NCBI GenBank assembly: GCA_016783825.1
Contig: JADHVV010000008.1
Location: forward strand, 1 to 54,258
DNA length: 54,258 nt
From: Candidatus Zhuqueibacterota bacterium
Lineage (GTDB): Bacteria; Zhuqueibacterota; Zhuqueibacteria; Thermofontimicrobiales; Thermofontimicrobiaceae
Direction of reading: 5' to 3'
The notes under the pieces are model-generated. The model did no database searches, was not told the origin of the DNA, and saw nothing but the letters and a program-made list of their open reading frames with translations. Of this stretch, positions 18,668 through 26,613 are shown one piece after another (within the stretch, counting starts at the first letter, position 1; the number at the start of each line of letters is the position of its first letter). The translations under genes were made by a program, and so were the position numbers.

Positions 18668-19852
18668 CTACTTCTCAAACGTTCCTTTCACCATCACTTC
18701 CTTATTTTTTAATAGAACCCGTCCTTGAGCAATCACAGTGTCTATTTCAAGATCTTTATCCAATAAAACAATATCTGCATCTTTGCCCGCCTGAATACAA
18801 CCTTTATTGTTTAATTTCAAATTCCGTGCTGGATTTGAAGTAACAACCTGCAAGACCACCTCGATGGGAATTTTCTTTTTTATTATTGCATTTCTGGCTT
18901 CCTCAAAAAGCGAGGCGACTTCTCCGACTTTTAGCCCAATACACTCTCCCCTTTCATTAAACACTGGCAGACTACCCTGCCCATCGGATGAAAAACTTAT
19001 ATTTTCAGCAGGCACACCCTGTTCCAACGCCATAGCCAGCAGTTCGCTGCAATGCTCACCTTTATTGTCGCCAAAATCCCGAACGTTACTTGTTGTAAAA
19101 TCAATAAGTCCGCCATTTTTAGCATACCTCACTGAGGCTTCAAATAAACCAACATTTCTCCCGGCGTGAGTTGGAATAAATTGAGTCGCTGGGATTTCTG
19201 TTGTTTCAATTATTTCCTCTAATAATTTAAGCTTTCTGTTCCCGTCTCCCATGTGAATATTTACAATCCCAGCTTTCCCCGAAAGCATTCCCCCACGCCG
19301 GGCAGCTGAAGCAATTTTGGTTAGCTCTTCAATAGTCGGTTGTGATGATCTGTGGTCTGATAGCGCAATCTCTCCAACGCCGATTATTTTGTCAATAAAA
19401 ATAATATCTTCCTGGATTGAACCTAAAAGCGTTTTAACCGGCACTTGATATGAGCCGGTATATACGTAACATGTTATTCCTTCTTCTTCCAATCCCCTTG
19501 CTTTCGCGATTAAATTGCTCATTGTCCGTGTTGTTCCATCTGTTCCCAGACAGCCAACCACAGTAGTTACTCCGGCTTTAATAATATCACTCAACATAAT
19601 TTCAGGCGTCCGGGTTTTAAAACTGCCCTCTCCGCCGCCGCCAATAATGTGAACATGGCTGTCAATTAACCCGGGAATCAATATTTTTCCTTTAGCATTA
19701 ATTGTCTCGATTTCAAAATTTGTTTTTAATTCTATATTTTCCTGAACACAACCTATTATATCCGCTGCTATCAGGACATCCTTTTTCTCAATATATTTCG
19801 GAGCGTAAACTTCAGCATTTTTTATTAATTTCAGGGACTTATTGACAGCCAT
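18668..19852 (-). CDS. iadA: Isoaspartyl dipeptidase (beta-aspartyl peptidase), amidohydrolase
   Basis: Hydrolyses beta-aspartyl dipeptides from damaged proteins. The amidohydrolase HxH is in DSHVHIIGGGGEG (about 64-76); further features are the substrate-loop TSY-like TGSYQVP, SDHRSSQPT, HMGDG, PTHAGRN and the metal Asp in FSSDGQGS. At the position of the carboxylated lysine of E. coli IadA (K162) there is Glu161 (GVGEIALSDHR), a substitution that can replace a carbamylated Lys as bridging ligand in this superfamily. The start ATG is 3 nt after the lactonase stop, and its Shine-Dalgarno (AAAGGAG) lies in that gene's last codons. It has no signal peptide and so is cytoplasmic. Confidence 0.9.
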   Translation of the reverse strand: MAVNKSLKLIKNAEVYAPKYIEKKDVLIAADIIGCVQENIELKTNFEIETINAKGKILIPGLIDSHVHIIGGGGEGSFKTRTPEIMLSDIIKAGVTTVVGCLGTDGTTRTMSNLIAKARGLEEEGITCYVYTGSYQVPVKTLLGSIQEDIIFIDKIIGVGEIALSDHRSSQPTIEELTKIASAARRGGMLSGKAGIVNIHMGDGNRKLKLLEEIIETTEIPATQFIPTHAGRNVGLFEASVRYAKNGGLIDFTTSNVRDFGDNKGEHCSELLAMALEQGVPAENISFSSDGQGSLPVFNERGECIGLKVGEVASLFEEARNAIIKKKIPIEVVLQVVTSNPARNLKLNNKGCIQAGKDADIVLLDKDLEIDTVIAQGRVLLKNKEVMVKGTFEK

Positions 19853-19855
19853 TAA

Positions 19856-20752
19856 TTATTCTCCTTTAACATTCATTCTGATCGAGTGAATCGTTTTCCT
19901 GTCCGTAATGAAAAGCTTGCTCCTATCCTTGCCCCAGAAACAGACATTGGTTGGCATTTCAGGAACCTGAATGTCACCTATTTTTTTTCCTTCCTTATCG
20001 AAAATTGAAACCATGAAATAAGGTTCTCTTCTCGGTGATGTGATGTAAATATTTCCTTGCACATCAATGGTCATACCATCAGAGCCTTCAAGACAGAAGA
20101 ATTTTTTATTCGATAATGTGCCATCTTCATTTATCACGTAAACCCAATTTGAATCGGCACCGCGATCCGCAACGTATAAATTCTTTCCACCTGGTGTGCC
20201 AACAATGCCATTGGGACGAACCATATTTTCGATCACTTTTATCAACTGCTCTCTATTTGGTGTCAAATAAAATACATACTCACCGTCCAATTCCAGATCG
20301 CTGCGATCACCATAGCGCGGATCAGTAAAATATATCCCGCCTTTCGGATCGATCCACAGGTCATTTGGACTGTTCAACTTTTTGCCTTCAAATTGGTTTG
20401 CTAATACAGTGATGTTACCCTGTGGATCAATTGAAGTCAGCCTGCGGTTGCCGCCTTCGCAAACAATGAGATTTCCATCTTTGTCAAAAGCCAATCCATT
20501 TGACCGTCCGGAGTTTTCACGAAATGTTGATAACGTAGCAGCATTTGTCCATTTGTAGATTCGGCTGTTGGGGATATCGGAAAAGTAAACATTGCCATCT
20601 TTATCAGCGACTGGTCCTTCTGTGAAAGCAAAACCATCGGCGAGTTGTTCGAGTTGAGCGTTTTCAGTTACAGGGCTGATCTTTTCATTTTTAGCACAAG
20701 CGATTAACAGCGCAAATATTGATAATAGCAGAAATGCTTTTTTGATGTTCAT
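19856..20752 (-). CDS. SMP-30/gluconolactonase-family lipoprotein
   Basis: Six-bladed beta-propeller lactonase family, acting on sugar lactones or related esters. Signal peptide with lipobox LLIACAKN. Propeller features: FAFTEGPVADKDGNVYFSD (metal Glu), GRSNGLAFDKDGNLIVCEG, LNSPNDLWIDPKGGIYFTD (metal Asn), MVRPNGIVGTPGGKNLYVAD (Asn and Asp) and GMTIDVQGNIYIT. 298 aa is normal. AAAGGAG Shine-Dalgarno 6 nt before the ATG. It is first in a tight operon with iadA. Being a lipoprotein it acts outside the cytoplasm, in keeping with processing of glycan oxidation products, although the peptidase neighbours leave the pathway open. Confidence 0.9.
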   Translation of the reverse strand: MNIKKAFLLLSIFALLIACAKNEKISPVTENAQLEQLADGFAFTEGPVADKDGNVYFSDIPNSRIYKWTNAATLSTFRENSGRSNGLAFDKDGNLIVCEGGNRRLTSIDPQGNITVLANQFEGKKLNSPNDLWIDPKGGIYFTDPRYGDRSDLELDGEYVFYLTPNREQLIKVIENMVRPNGIVGTPGGKNLYVADRGADSNWVYVINEDGTLSNKKFFCLEGSDGMTIDVQGNIYITSPRREPYFMVSIFDKEGKKIGDIQVPEMPTNVCFWGKDRSKLFITDRKTIHSIRMNVKGE

Positions 20753-20807
20753 TTTTTCTCCTTTGAATTATTGCCTTAAGTTCAAATTTTCTGTAGTTAT
20801 TTTTTTT

Positions 20808-20883
20808 CACAGCAAAGCAGCGGAGAACGCAAAGGGTAAAAGTCGACTATATTTTTTTTGTGGTCTCCGCGGCTTTGCGGCAA
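20808..20883. repeat. Palindromic repeat (CACAGCAAAGCAGCGGAG)
   Basis: Left arm CACAGCAAAGCAGCGGAG (20808) pairs with CTCCGCGGCTTTGCGG (to 20883). It is the GC-richer cousin of the CCACAAAGACACGAAG family. The remainder of the 20753-21101 gap is AT-rich with no gene seen. Confidence 0.75.
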
Positions 20884-21101
20884 ACATTTTTTGAAACCGA
20901 GAGTTTATGGGAATACATGAACAAAACAACTTACTTCAAATATAAATAAATATATCAATAAAGCAAGTATTTTTTATGAGGGCAAGCTGTAAAAAGATAT
21001 AAATTAGATGAAACATGAAGATAAAAAATCGATAAAATGATTGGAAAATATAAACCATTTTACCGTAAGAAGATTCAATCCACAATGAAGTTTTTAATCG
21101 A

Positions 21102-22112
21102 TTAATCTTTTCGCTGCTGATGTCTCAGATATTCATCTCTGGTAACAATCCCCACATCTCCCTCATAAATACCGCCTTTATTGCCAAAATCAAAAATACG
21201 AACAGCAATTAAATTTTCCCTGTTCGCCTTAATAAGAGTTGGCGGAATAAAATAAGCCCGTTCTTTTTTATAATATTCTCCAGCCAGGTTTTCTTTTTTT
21301 AAGTCTTTCACATTAAAATTGCCTGTACTGCCAATCAAAGTCCCATTGAAATAAACCGCATCAATATCGTTAATCTTACCAAGCATTAAAATGAGTTTGG
21401 AACTGGCAAGACTACTTTTAATTACAACCCTTTTTCGATACCAGGCAAAACCATCAAGATCAGGATAGCCTTCATCTTCCCAGCGTGCTGGAACTAAAAT
21501 ATTCTTCCATTTTTTAGTGTTTAAAACAGGCGATGAATTTTTTGAAAAATCCCCAGCGGAAAATATCCATTTCCCTGATAAATCAATGGATAAATTAACA
21601 TAATCTTTTCGCGAATAAATACCAATGTTACCTTTATAAATTCCACCGGCGCCGTGTTTGTCGTAAACTTTTACTGCCAGGACATTTATTCTTCCCGGTT
21701 TTATTATCCCTTCAGGTAAGGGATAACAGCGTTTAATATTATAAGCAGTCCGGTAATTTGGCGGTAACACACCCCGTCCGCCAATAAACACGCCGTTTAA
21801 ATACACACGATCAACATCGTCTATTCTGCCCAACTTCAAATACAGATGATCTGTTTGCATTTTATGGGGCGCTTTGAAACTGATCCGATACCAGGCATAA
21901 CCATCATAACCCGGGAATCCCTGGTCTTCCCAACGACTGGGCACTTGTATTTTCTCCCAGTTTGAATCGTTAAAATTTGGTCGGGCAAAATCTTGATTAT
22001 CTCCGATTTCAATACGCCATTCACCTTTCAGATCGATTACTTTTTCCAAATCCATTGCCACACTCGATCCGTAGAAGACCAGAAATATTATAATAACATG
22101 AAAAACTTTCAT
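21102..22112 (-). CDS. Secreted protein of two tandem GH2-type galactose-binding-like modules
   Basis: Signal peptide 1-19 (FLVFYGSSVA). The rest is an internal duplication: module A (about 25-172) and module B (about 173-330) both run DLKGEWRI/DLSGKWIF, W..I.VP.RWED.G.P..DG.AWYR, L.LG.I.D.D.VY.NG..IG, N.LAV.V.D, GGIY.G..GI..R..Y. This is the jelly-roll found as the N-terminal sugar-binding domain of GH2 enzymes and as an insert in sialate O-acetylesterases, but no catalytic domain is attached. It is therefore probably a periplasmic carbohydrate-binding protein or a remnant of an enzyme. GGAG Shine-Dalgarno 5 nt before the ATG. It fits the fucosidase neighbourhood. Confidence 0.82.
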   Translation of the reverse strand: MKVFHVIIIFLVFYGSSVAMDLEKVIDLKGEWRIEIGDNQDFARPNFNDSNWEKIQVPSRWEDQGFPGYDGYAWYRISFKAPHKMQTDHLYLKLGRIDDVDRVYLNGVFIGGRGVLPPNYRTAYNIKRCYPLPEGIIKPGRINVLAVKVYDKHGAGGIYKGNIGIYSRKDYVNLSIDLSGKWIFSAGDFSKNSSPVLNTKKWKNILVPARWEDEGYPDLDGFAWYRKRVVIKSSLASSKLILMLGKINDIDAVYFNGTLIGSTGNFNVKDLKKENLAGEYYKKERAYFIPPTLIKANRENLIAVRIFDFGNKGGIYEGDVGIVTRDEYLRHQQRKD

Positions 22113-22329
22113 GGATTCTCCAAAATATTAGAAAAAATCTTATCCATTTAAAGTAGAAATATTAACGATTATAAGTGTCATTTAGGGGTAATTAAATGTA
22201 AAAAAATGTAATGTAGTGATGTCAGTTGATTCAATAATTTCAGGGAGCAGGAAATCGTGTTTGCTTACCCTTGTCTCTAACGCGAATTTGAAGTTTGTTG
22301 TATTGTCTTCTAAATGAAGGATTTTTTAT

Positions 22330-22625
22330 TCATCCGAGGATGTTAAACCTGCGGAGATGATTTATTTTACAATAATAAAACATCTACGATGTTTTCATTC
22401 AAAAATATATAGATAACGAATCTATGGTAATAGTTCAGCGTGGTCTTAAAAATCATTATGAGGGAGCTTGCGACCGAATGACATTCACTCTACGAATGGC
22501 TAAACTATTACAATCTATGCAAAATTCCATTATATTTGAATCAGAAAAAAAATGATTACCTCGTAGAGGTAATATTATTGTAAAAAAAGGTCGATCCCAA
22601 AAATCAAAATCTTCGTAGAAGATTA
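22330..22625. repeat. Cluster of small hairpins with GTA/TAC-type loops and a GTAATAGTTCAG palindrome
   Basis: In the gap 22113-22759: CATCC-GAG-GATG (22332), AAAACATC-TAC-GATGTTTT (22378), ATAGAT-AACGA-ATCTAT (22410), TTACCTC-GTA-GAGGTAA (about 22557) and AATCTTC-GTA-GAAGATT (about 22608). Between them, GTAATAGTTCAG (22427-22438) and CTAAACTATTAC (22500-22511) bound a palindrome containing GAGGGAGCTTGCGACCGAATGAC. No gene is seen. Confidence 0.7.
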
Positions 22626-22696
22626 ATTATTACGAACTTCTTTTTTAATAAAAATATGTAACCACTGAACAGTGACAAATAATGTTAAAAATATCA

Positions 22697-22725
22697 TTGA
22701 CAATCGCCTTAAAATTTGCTATATT
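22697..22725 (+). promoter_or_regulatory. Promoter of the UPF0175/PIN operon, with possible operator
   Basis: TTGACA (22697-22702), 17 nt, TATATT (22720-22725), about 28 nt before the expected translation signals. TTGACAA at 22697 and TTGTCAA at 22729-22735 form an inverted repeat flanking the -10 box, a plausible site for autoregulation by the antitoxin (inference). Confidence 0.75.
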
Positions 22726-22759
22726 AATTTGTCAATATGACCATTTGATTGGATTTGTT

Positions 22760-23014
22760 ATGGAAACAATAGAAATAAAAATACAAGTTCCAAGAGAGAT
22801 ATTAAAAAATATTCCTGATATTTCAAAATACACTTATGAAAAATTTGTACTTGGACTTTATCTTGATGAAGAGATAAGTACTGGGAAAGCAGCAAGAATG
22901 CTTAACATGCCACAAGACAAATTTCTTGAGTTCTGCGGTAAAAATAACATACCTTATTTTCGTTCCACACCTGAAGAAATTCAGACTGAAATTCAAATTA
23001 TGGTTGGATTATAA
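22760..23014 (+). CDS. UPF0175-family antitoxin
   Basis: An 84-aa protein starting at the ATG at 22760 (METIEIKIQVPRE); an upstream ATG at 22682 would overlap the promoter. The central DISKYTYEKFVLGLYLDEEISTGKAARMLNMPQDKFLEFCGKNNIPYF is split here into its family marks: LYLDEEISTGKAA, MLNMP (helix-turn-helix-like) and NNIPYF. UPF0175 proteins are paired with PIN toxins; the toxin gene begins 3 nt after this stop. A consensus promoter lies directly upstream. It likely neutralises the toxin and represses the operon. Confidence 0.88.
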   Translation: METIEIKIQVPREILKNIPDISKYTYEKFVLGLYLDEEISTGKAARMLNMPQDKFLEFCGKNNIPYFRSTPEEIQTEIQIMVGL

Positions 23015-23017
23015 AAA

Positions 23018-23491
23018 GTGATTGTCGTTTCAAATACATCTCCAATAATTATCCTTTTTTATGCACAAAAATTAAATATTTTACACGAATTATTTAAAAC
23101 TGTTAGGATTCCTCCTGCCGTTTTTTTTGAACTAACCAGCCAATCTGCGAGCGAACAACTTCGTTCCACAATTAAAAAGTGTCCCTATATTATAGTTGAA
23201 TCTTTAGATGATGTTGAATTAAATTTAGAACACAAGCTCGATATAGGTGAAATTGAAGCAATTAAATTAGCTAAACAAATGAATAGTGACATATTATTGT
23301 TAGATGATAAGCGTGCACAAAAAGAAGCTGCTATACATTCAATACCTTATGCATCATCTTTTGCTTTATTAGTTAAAGCTAAACAAAAGGGAATAATTAC
23401 CAACATGAGTGAAACTCTTGAATTATTAAAAAAACATGATATTTATCCAAACAAAGAGTTAAAAGAATTTATAAATTTTTTAACGGATTAA
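23018..23491 (+). CDS. PIN-domain toxin, DUF3368 type
   Basis: Predicted RNase of 157 aa with a GTG start 3 nt after the antitoxin stop. PIN features: VVSNTSPIIIL at the N terminus (Asn where canonical PIN domains have the first Asp, as in many DUF3368 members), VFFELTS, LDIGEIEAIKLA (acidic Asp/Glu) and ILLLDDKRAQKEA (acidic pair), then an SFALLVKAKQKGII helix. Membrane segments are absent. Partnered with UPF0175 as usual. Activity cannot be confirmed from sequence because of the Asp-to-Asn change. Confidence 0.88.
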   Translation: MIVVSNTSPIIILFYAQKLNILHELFKTVRIPPAVFFELTSQSASEQLRSTIKKCPYIIVESLDDVELNLEHKLDIGEIEAIKLAKQMNSDILLLDDKRAQKEAAIHSIPYASSFALLVKAKQKGIITNMSETLELLKKHDIYPNKELKEFINFLTD

Positions 23492-23509
23492 TAAGCATTT
23501 GGGCAAATT

Positions 23510-23718
23510 ATGACCATGCAAAAAAAACTCTATCTGAAATAAACTCCATTGCTGTTAATATATTATGTGAAAAAATTGGGCTGGTAAATACGATTCGATT
23601 TATTAATCTATTTTCCAAAGGATATGGGAATTACACTGAAGAACGCGATCAGCTTTTCGGTAAAATGACATTAAATGATGCTATTAGTGAGATAAAAAAA
23701 ACGAGGAAAAATGATTAA
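23510..23718 (+). pseudogene. Small hypothetical protein, frameshifted, third gene of the toxin-antitoxin locus
   Basis: An open frame to 23718 without its own start reads TLSEINSIAVNILCEKIG, VNTIRFINLFSKGYGNYTEE, RDQLFGKMTLNDAISEIKK. An ATG at 23510 or 23516 lies in another frame, and the frames meet at an eight-A run (about 23521-23528), so a one-base slip would restore a protein of about 68 aa. The pattern resembles small uncharacterised proteins found beside nuclease toxins, but I know no function. Either a decayed gene, a homopolymer error or programmed slippage. Confidence 0.55.
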
Positions 23719-23784
23719 CATGATGATTAATTTTATCATTAAATAAAAAGAATACACATCCGCATTACAAATTCCACCAACAAC

Positions 23785-24468
23785 TCATTCCACAAACTTA
23801 TACCCGAGCCCATAAACCGTAAAAATATGCTTCGGCTCCATAGGATCTGTCTCTATCTTTTTTCTCAATTTTGCAATATGGTTGTCCACGGTTCTTGTCG
23901 TTGGAAAATTGTCATATCCCCACACATGGTCTAAAAGTTCGGAACGGCTGATAATCCTCCCCTCATTTTTGACAAAATATTCCAGCACCTCAAATTCTTT
24001 GAAAGTCAAATCCACTTTTCCGTTTTCATCAGCAGCAGTTAGTTTTTCAAAATTTGCTAATAATTTTCCAATTTTGTAGTTTGTTTTATTCGTCTTTGGT
24101 TTGGCAGCGTATCTCCGCAATACTGCATTTATCCTGGCGATCAGTTCCCGAACACTGAAGGGTTTGGTGATATAATCATCGGCGCCAAGTTCCAAACCAA
24201 GAACTTTATCAATTTCCTGGCCTCGGGCTGATAAAAAGATTATCGGGATCGAAATTTCATTGGAACGAAGTTCACGACACACATCATAGCCGGATTTATT
24301 TGGCAGCATGATATCAAGAATAATCAAATCAGGAGAAAATGAATAGACCGACTTTATTCCTTCATCCCCATCAAAAGCAATGGAGACCTCATGACCCTCG
24401 AATTCAAAATTATCCTTTAAACTGTTTGCCATTTCAACTTCGTCTTCAACAATTAATATTTTTGCCAT
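23785..24468 (-). CDS. OmpR/PhoB-family response regulator
   Basis: Receiver domain 1-118: acidic pocket ILIVEDE, phosphoacceptor Asp52 in LIILDIMLP, FLSARG Thr/Ser-equivalent and the switch Lys in DYITKPFS. Winged-helix DNA-binding domain about 130-227 with LTFKEFEVLEYFVKNEGRIISR, TRTVDNHIAKLRKKIE and VYGLGYKF. 227 aa is typical. Partner of the histidine kinase upstream; the 128-nt gap between them holds a palindrome. Target genes are unknown. Confidence 0.95.
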   Translation of the reverse strand: MAKILIVEDEVEMANSLKDNFEFEGHEVSIAFDGDEGIKSVYSFSPDLIILDIMLPNKSGYDVCRELRSNEISIPIIFLSARGQEIDKVLGLELGADDYITKPFSVRELIARINAVLRRYAAKPKTNKTNYKIGKLLANFEKLTAADENGKVDLTFKEFEVLEYFVKNEGRIISRSELLDHVWGYDNFPTTRTVDNHIAKLRKKIETDPMEPKHIFTVYGLGYKFVE

Positions 24469-24500
24469 TTTTATACCTATTTAAAATTAATAAAAAAATG

Positions 24501-24578
24501 TTGCCACAAAGTCTCAAAGGCACAAAGAAAAAAAATCATAACTATTCATTGAAAAGAAACTTTGTGTCTTCGTGGCAA
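24501..24578. repeat. CCACAAAG palindrome between kinase and regulator genes
   Basis: Left arm TTGCCACAAAGTCTCAAAGG (24501) and right arm ACTTTGTGTCTTCGTGGCAA (to 24578) pair around a short AT-rich centre. Being transcribed within the two-component operon, it could fold in the mRNA. Confidence 0.8.
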
Positions 24579-24596
24579 AAAAATTTTACGCATAAA

Positions 24597-26189
24597 TCAA
24601 GCAACAGGAAAAATCAAACTAAAAGTGCTGCCCTCACCAGGTTTGCTCTTCAAGATAACTTTTCCCTTATGAATTTCCATGATATGTTTGACTAAACTCA
24701 ACCCAAGACCGCTGCCTTTGGTATTATGCACCAGGCTATCCCCAATGCGATAAAATTTATCAAAAATCTTTTTATGCTCTGATTCAGGAATTCCAATGCC
24801 AAAATCCTGGATCGACACCACGACTGCTTTCTCCTGCTTATTTAAAGAAATAATAATGCGTTTTTCATCTTTTGTAAATTTAATTGCATTGTCGAGTAAA
24901 TTAACAATTGCCAGTTTCACTGCTTCTTCATCAATTTCAATGACAAGTAAATCTTTTGCGATCTTTTTCTGCAAAACAAAACCTTTTTGCTCAATGTGGA
25001 AGCGATAGATTTCCAATGTATTAGTTACCAGTGCAGAAATGTCAGTCGGCTTGAGATTAAACTCTTTTTTATGTGATTCGATCCGGGAGAAATCTAAAAT
25101 GTTGTTTATCAGTTGTGTTAGCCGGACACTCTCATTCATTATTGTTTGGTAATAGTGCATCCTTTTTTCTTTCGTCCTCACCCGCCCCATTTCCAGCATC
25201 TCTGCCTGCATTTGAATGAGCGCCAGCGGGGTTCGCAATTCATGCGAGACATTTGCCACGAAATCCGTTTTCATTTGTGCCAATCTCATTTCTTTATATA
25301 CATTTCTTATTAGATAATAAAGACCGAATATTAACACGAAATTTACAAGAACAATATAGACTAAATTTCTCTGCGTGCGCGTTCTTGAAATCTGATCCAG
25401 TGTCGTGCCCTGTATTTTTATCAAAAGTTTGAGCGAAGGCAATATCCAAAGTTTTTCATCTCTTTCAAATTTAATATTGTTATTTTCCGAGTTGGAATAA
25501 ATGACTTCATCTGTATTCATCTCCCGAACACCAAAGATGAAATCACCCTCATCCATCTCATCAAACTTCCGGGCGATAATATTATTCACAAAGGAAATGT
25601 TATCAATAAAAATTCCTGCTAAAGGTGTTTCCTCCTTTTCCATTTTGATATTAATCAGTGGGAATAAGAGTAAATTTATTTCACGATTATCCCCTAATTT
25701 CCAGGGAGTGATAAACGGACGTATATATCCATCTTGTGCATGATTAACAATTCTACCAAGTTCGTTGGATGATTTTTCAATCAATTCCTTTAACCTCTCC
25801 TTTTCATACTTTACATTTGGTCTTTTCCCTGAACCGGATTCTCTAAACGCCAGGAATCCTTCAATTTGTTTTTTCTGAATATAAATGCCAGTAATGGAAG
25901 GCGTATTATTCATTAACTCAAGCACTGCTTGTATTCCTGCAGAATTTTCAGTCATACTTTTACAAATTTTACAAACGCTTTGAATTTCTGACACCCAGGA
26001 GTTAAACACATCCCAGCAATACTGGTTTACAGAAAATAAAATGCTGTTTAGTTGTTGTGTGTAAATTGATTGGATCAGTGCTTCATCTTTCTCCCGCTCT
26101 GCAAATTGAAAAATTGTGTAGCTGGTTAGCGGCGCTAATAAGGCAATGATAACGATGATGACGATTTTTGTTGTGAACTTTTTTCGCAT
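24597..26189 (-). CDS. Sensor histidine kinase
   Basis: Start chosen at 26189 (MRKKFTTKI), which gives a normal positive N terminus before the first membrane helix (about 8-28); a longer frame to 26246 exists. A periplasmic sensor of about 245 residues without recognised family follows, with three Cys (58, 73, 76), then the second helix (275-296). No HAMP is evident. DHp: VSHELRTPLALIQMQ with His316. ATPase: N box NLLDNAIKFT, G1 IQDFGIGIP, F KFYRIGD, G2 GSGLGLSLV, and it ends FSLIFPVA. Upstream of its partner regulator on the same strand. The inverted repeat at 26219-26288 lies just upstream. Confidence 0.93.
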   Translation of the reverse strand: MRKKFTTKIVIIVIIALLAPLTSYTIFQFAEREKDEALIQSIYTQQLNSILFSVNQYCWDVFNSWVSEIQSVCKICKSMTENSAGIQAVLELMNNTPSITGIYIQKKQIEGFLAFRESGSGKRPNVKYEKERLKELIEKSSNELGRIVNHAQDGYIRPFITPWKLGDNREINLLLFPLINIKMEKEETPLAGIFIDNISFVNNIIARKFDEMDEGDFIFGVREMNTDEVIYSNSENNNIKFERDEKLWILPSLKLLIKIQGTTLDQISRTRTQRNLVYIVLVNFVLIFGLYYLIRNVYKEMRLAQMKTDFVANVSHELRTPLALIQMQAEMLEMGRVRTKEKRMHYYQTIMNESVRLTQLINNILDFSRIESHKKEFNLKPTDISALVTNTLEIYRFHIEQKGFVLQKKIAKDLLVIEIDEEAVKLAIVNLLDNAIKFTKDEKRIIISLNKQEKAVVVSIQDFGIGIPESEHKKIFDKFYRIGDSLVHNTKGSGLGLSLVKHIMEIHKGKVILKSKPGEGSTFSLIFPVA

Positions 26190-26218
26190 GATGCACTTTA
26201 TGAATTTTGAGGATTGGA

Positions 26219-26288
26219 TTAACCCCGTTAGATAATAGTATATCAATTAATCAGAAAAATTTTTCAGATTCATATCTAACGGGATTAA
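26219..26288. repeat. Inverted repeat upstream of the kinase gene
   Basis: TTAACCCCGTTAGATAA (26219) pairs with ATATCTAACGGGATTAA (to 26288). It is 30 nt upstream of the kinase start, so it is either a dispersed element or a regulatory site. Confidence 0.6.
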
Positions 26289-26348
26289 ATCATTTGGACG
26301 TTTTTTTAAATTCCGTGGGAGTACGTTTCTGTGAGAGATATATTCTTT

Positions 26349-26585
26349 TATACTATTAACAAAGTGGTTTTAAGATATATATTCATCGAATTCAGAACAT
26401 TGAACGGTAATTATGAAAAATCCCTGTTCGTTATTCATAATTCGGTGTTCGATACAGAATGTCCGCCAATTTTTTAAGGCGGATTCGTTATTTTTTTGAA
26501 TATCGAATAATGAACTCTGAACGTCGAATATCGAACAAAAAAAATGATATTTCCATAAATCTTAAAACCACTTTACGATGAGTAT
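26349..26585. repeat. Nested palindromic element (AAAGTGGTTTTAAGAT arms)
   Basis: Arms 26349-26376 and 26558-26585 are complementary over 28 nt with few mismatches. Inside is a second palindrome of GAACATTGAACGG and TTCGATATTC-like units. It fills most of the 26289-26613 gap; no gene is seen. Confidence 0.8.
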
Positions 26586-26613
26586 AAACTAATGTCCGAA
26601 CGTATCAGTAACG

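Noticed and set aside
23018-23491. Calling the PIN toxin inactive because of Asn in VVSNTSP
   Set aside because: Many DUF3368 members carry Asn there while keeping the other acidic residues, so inactivity is not supported.
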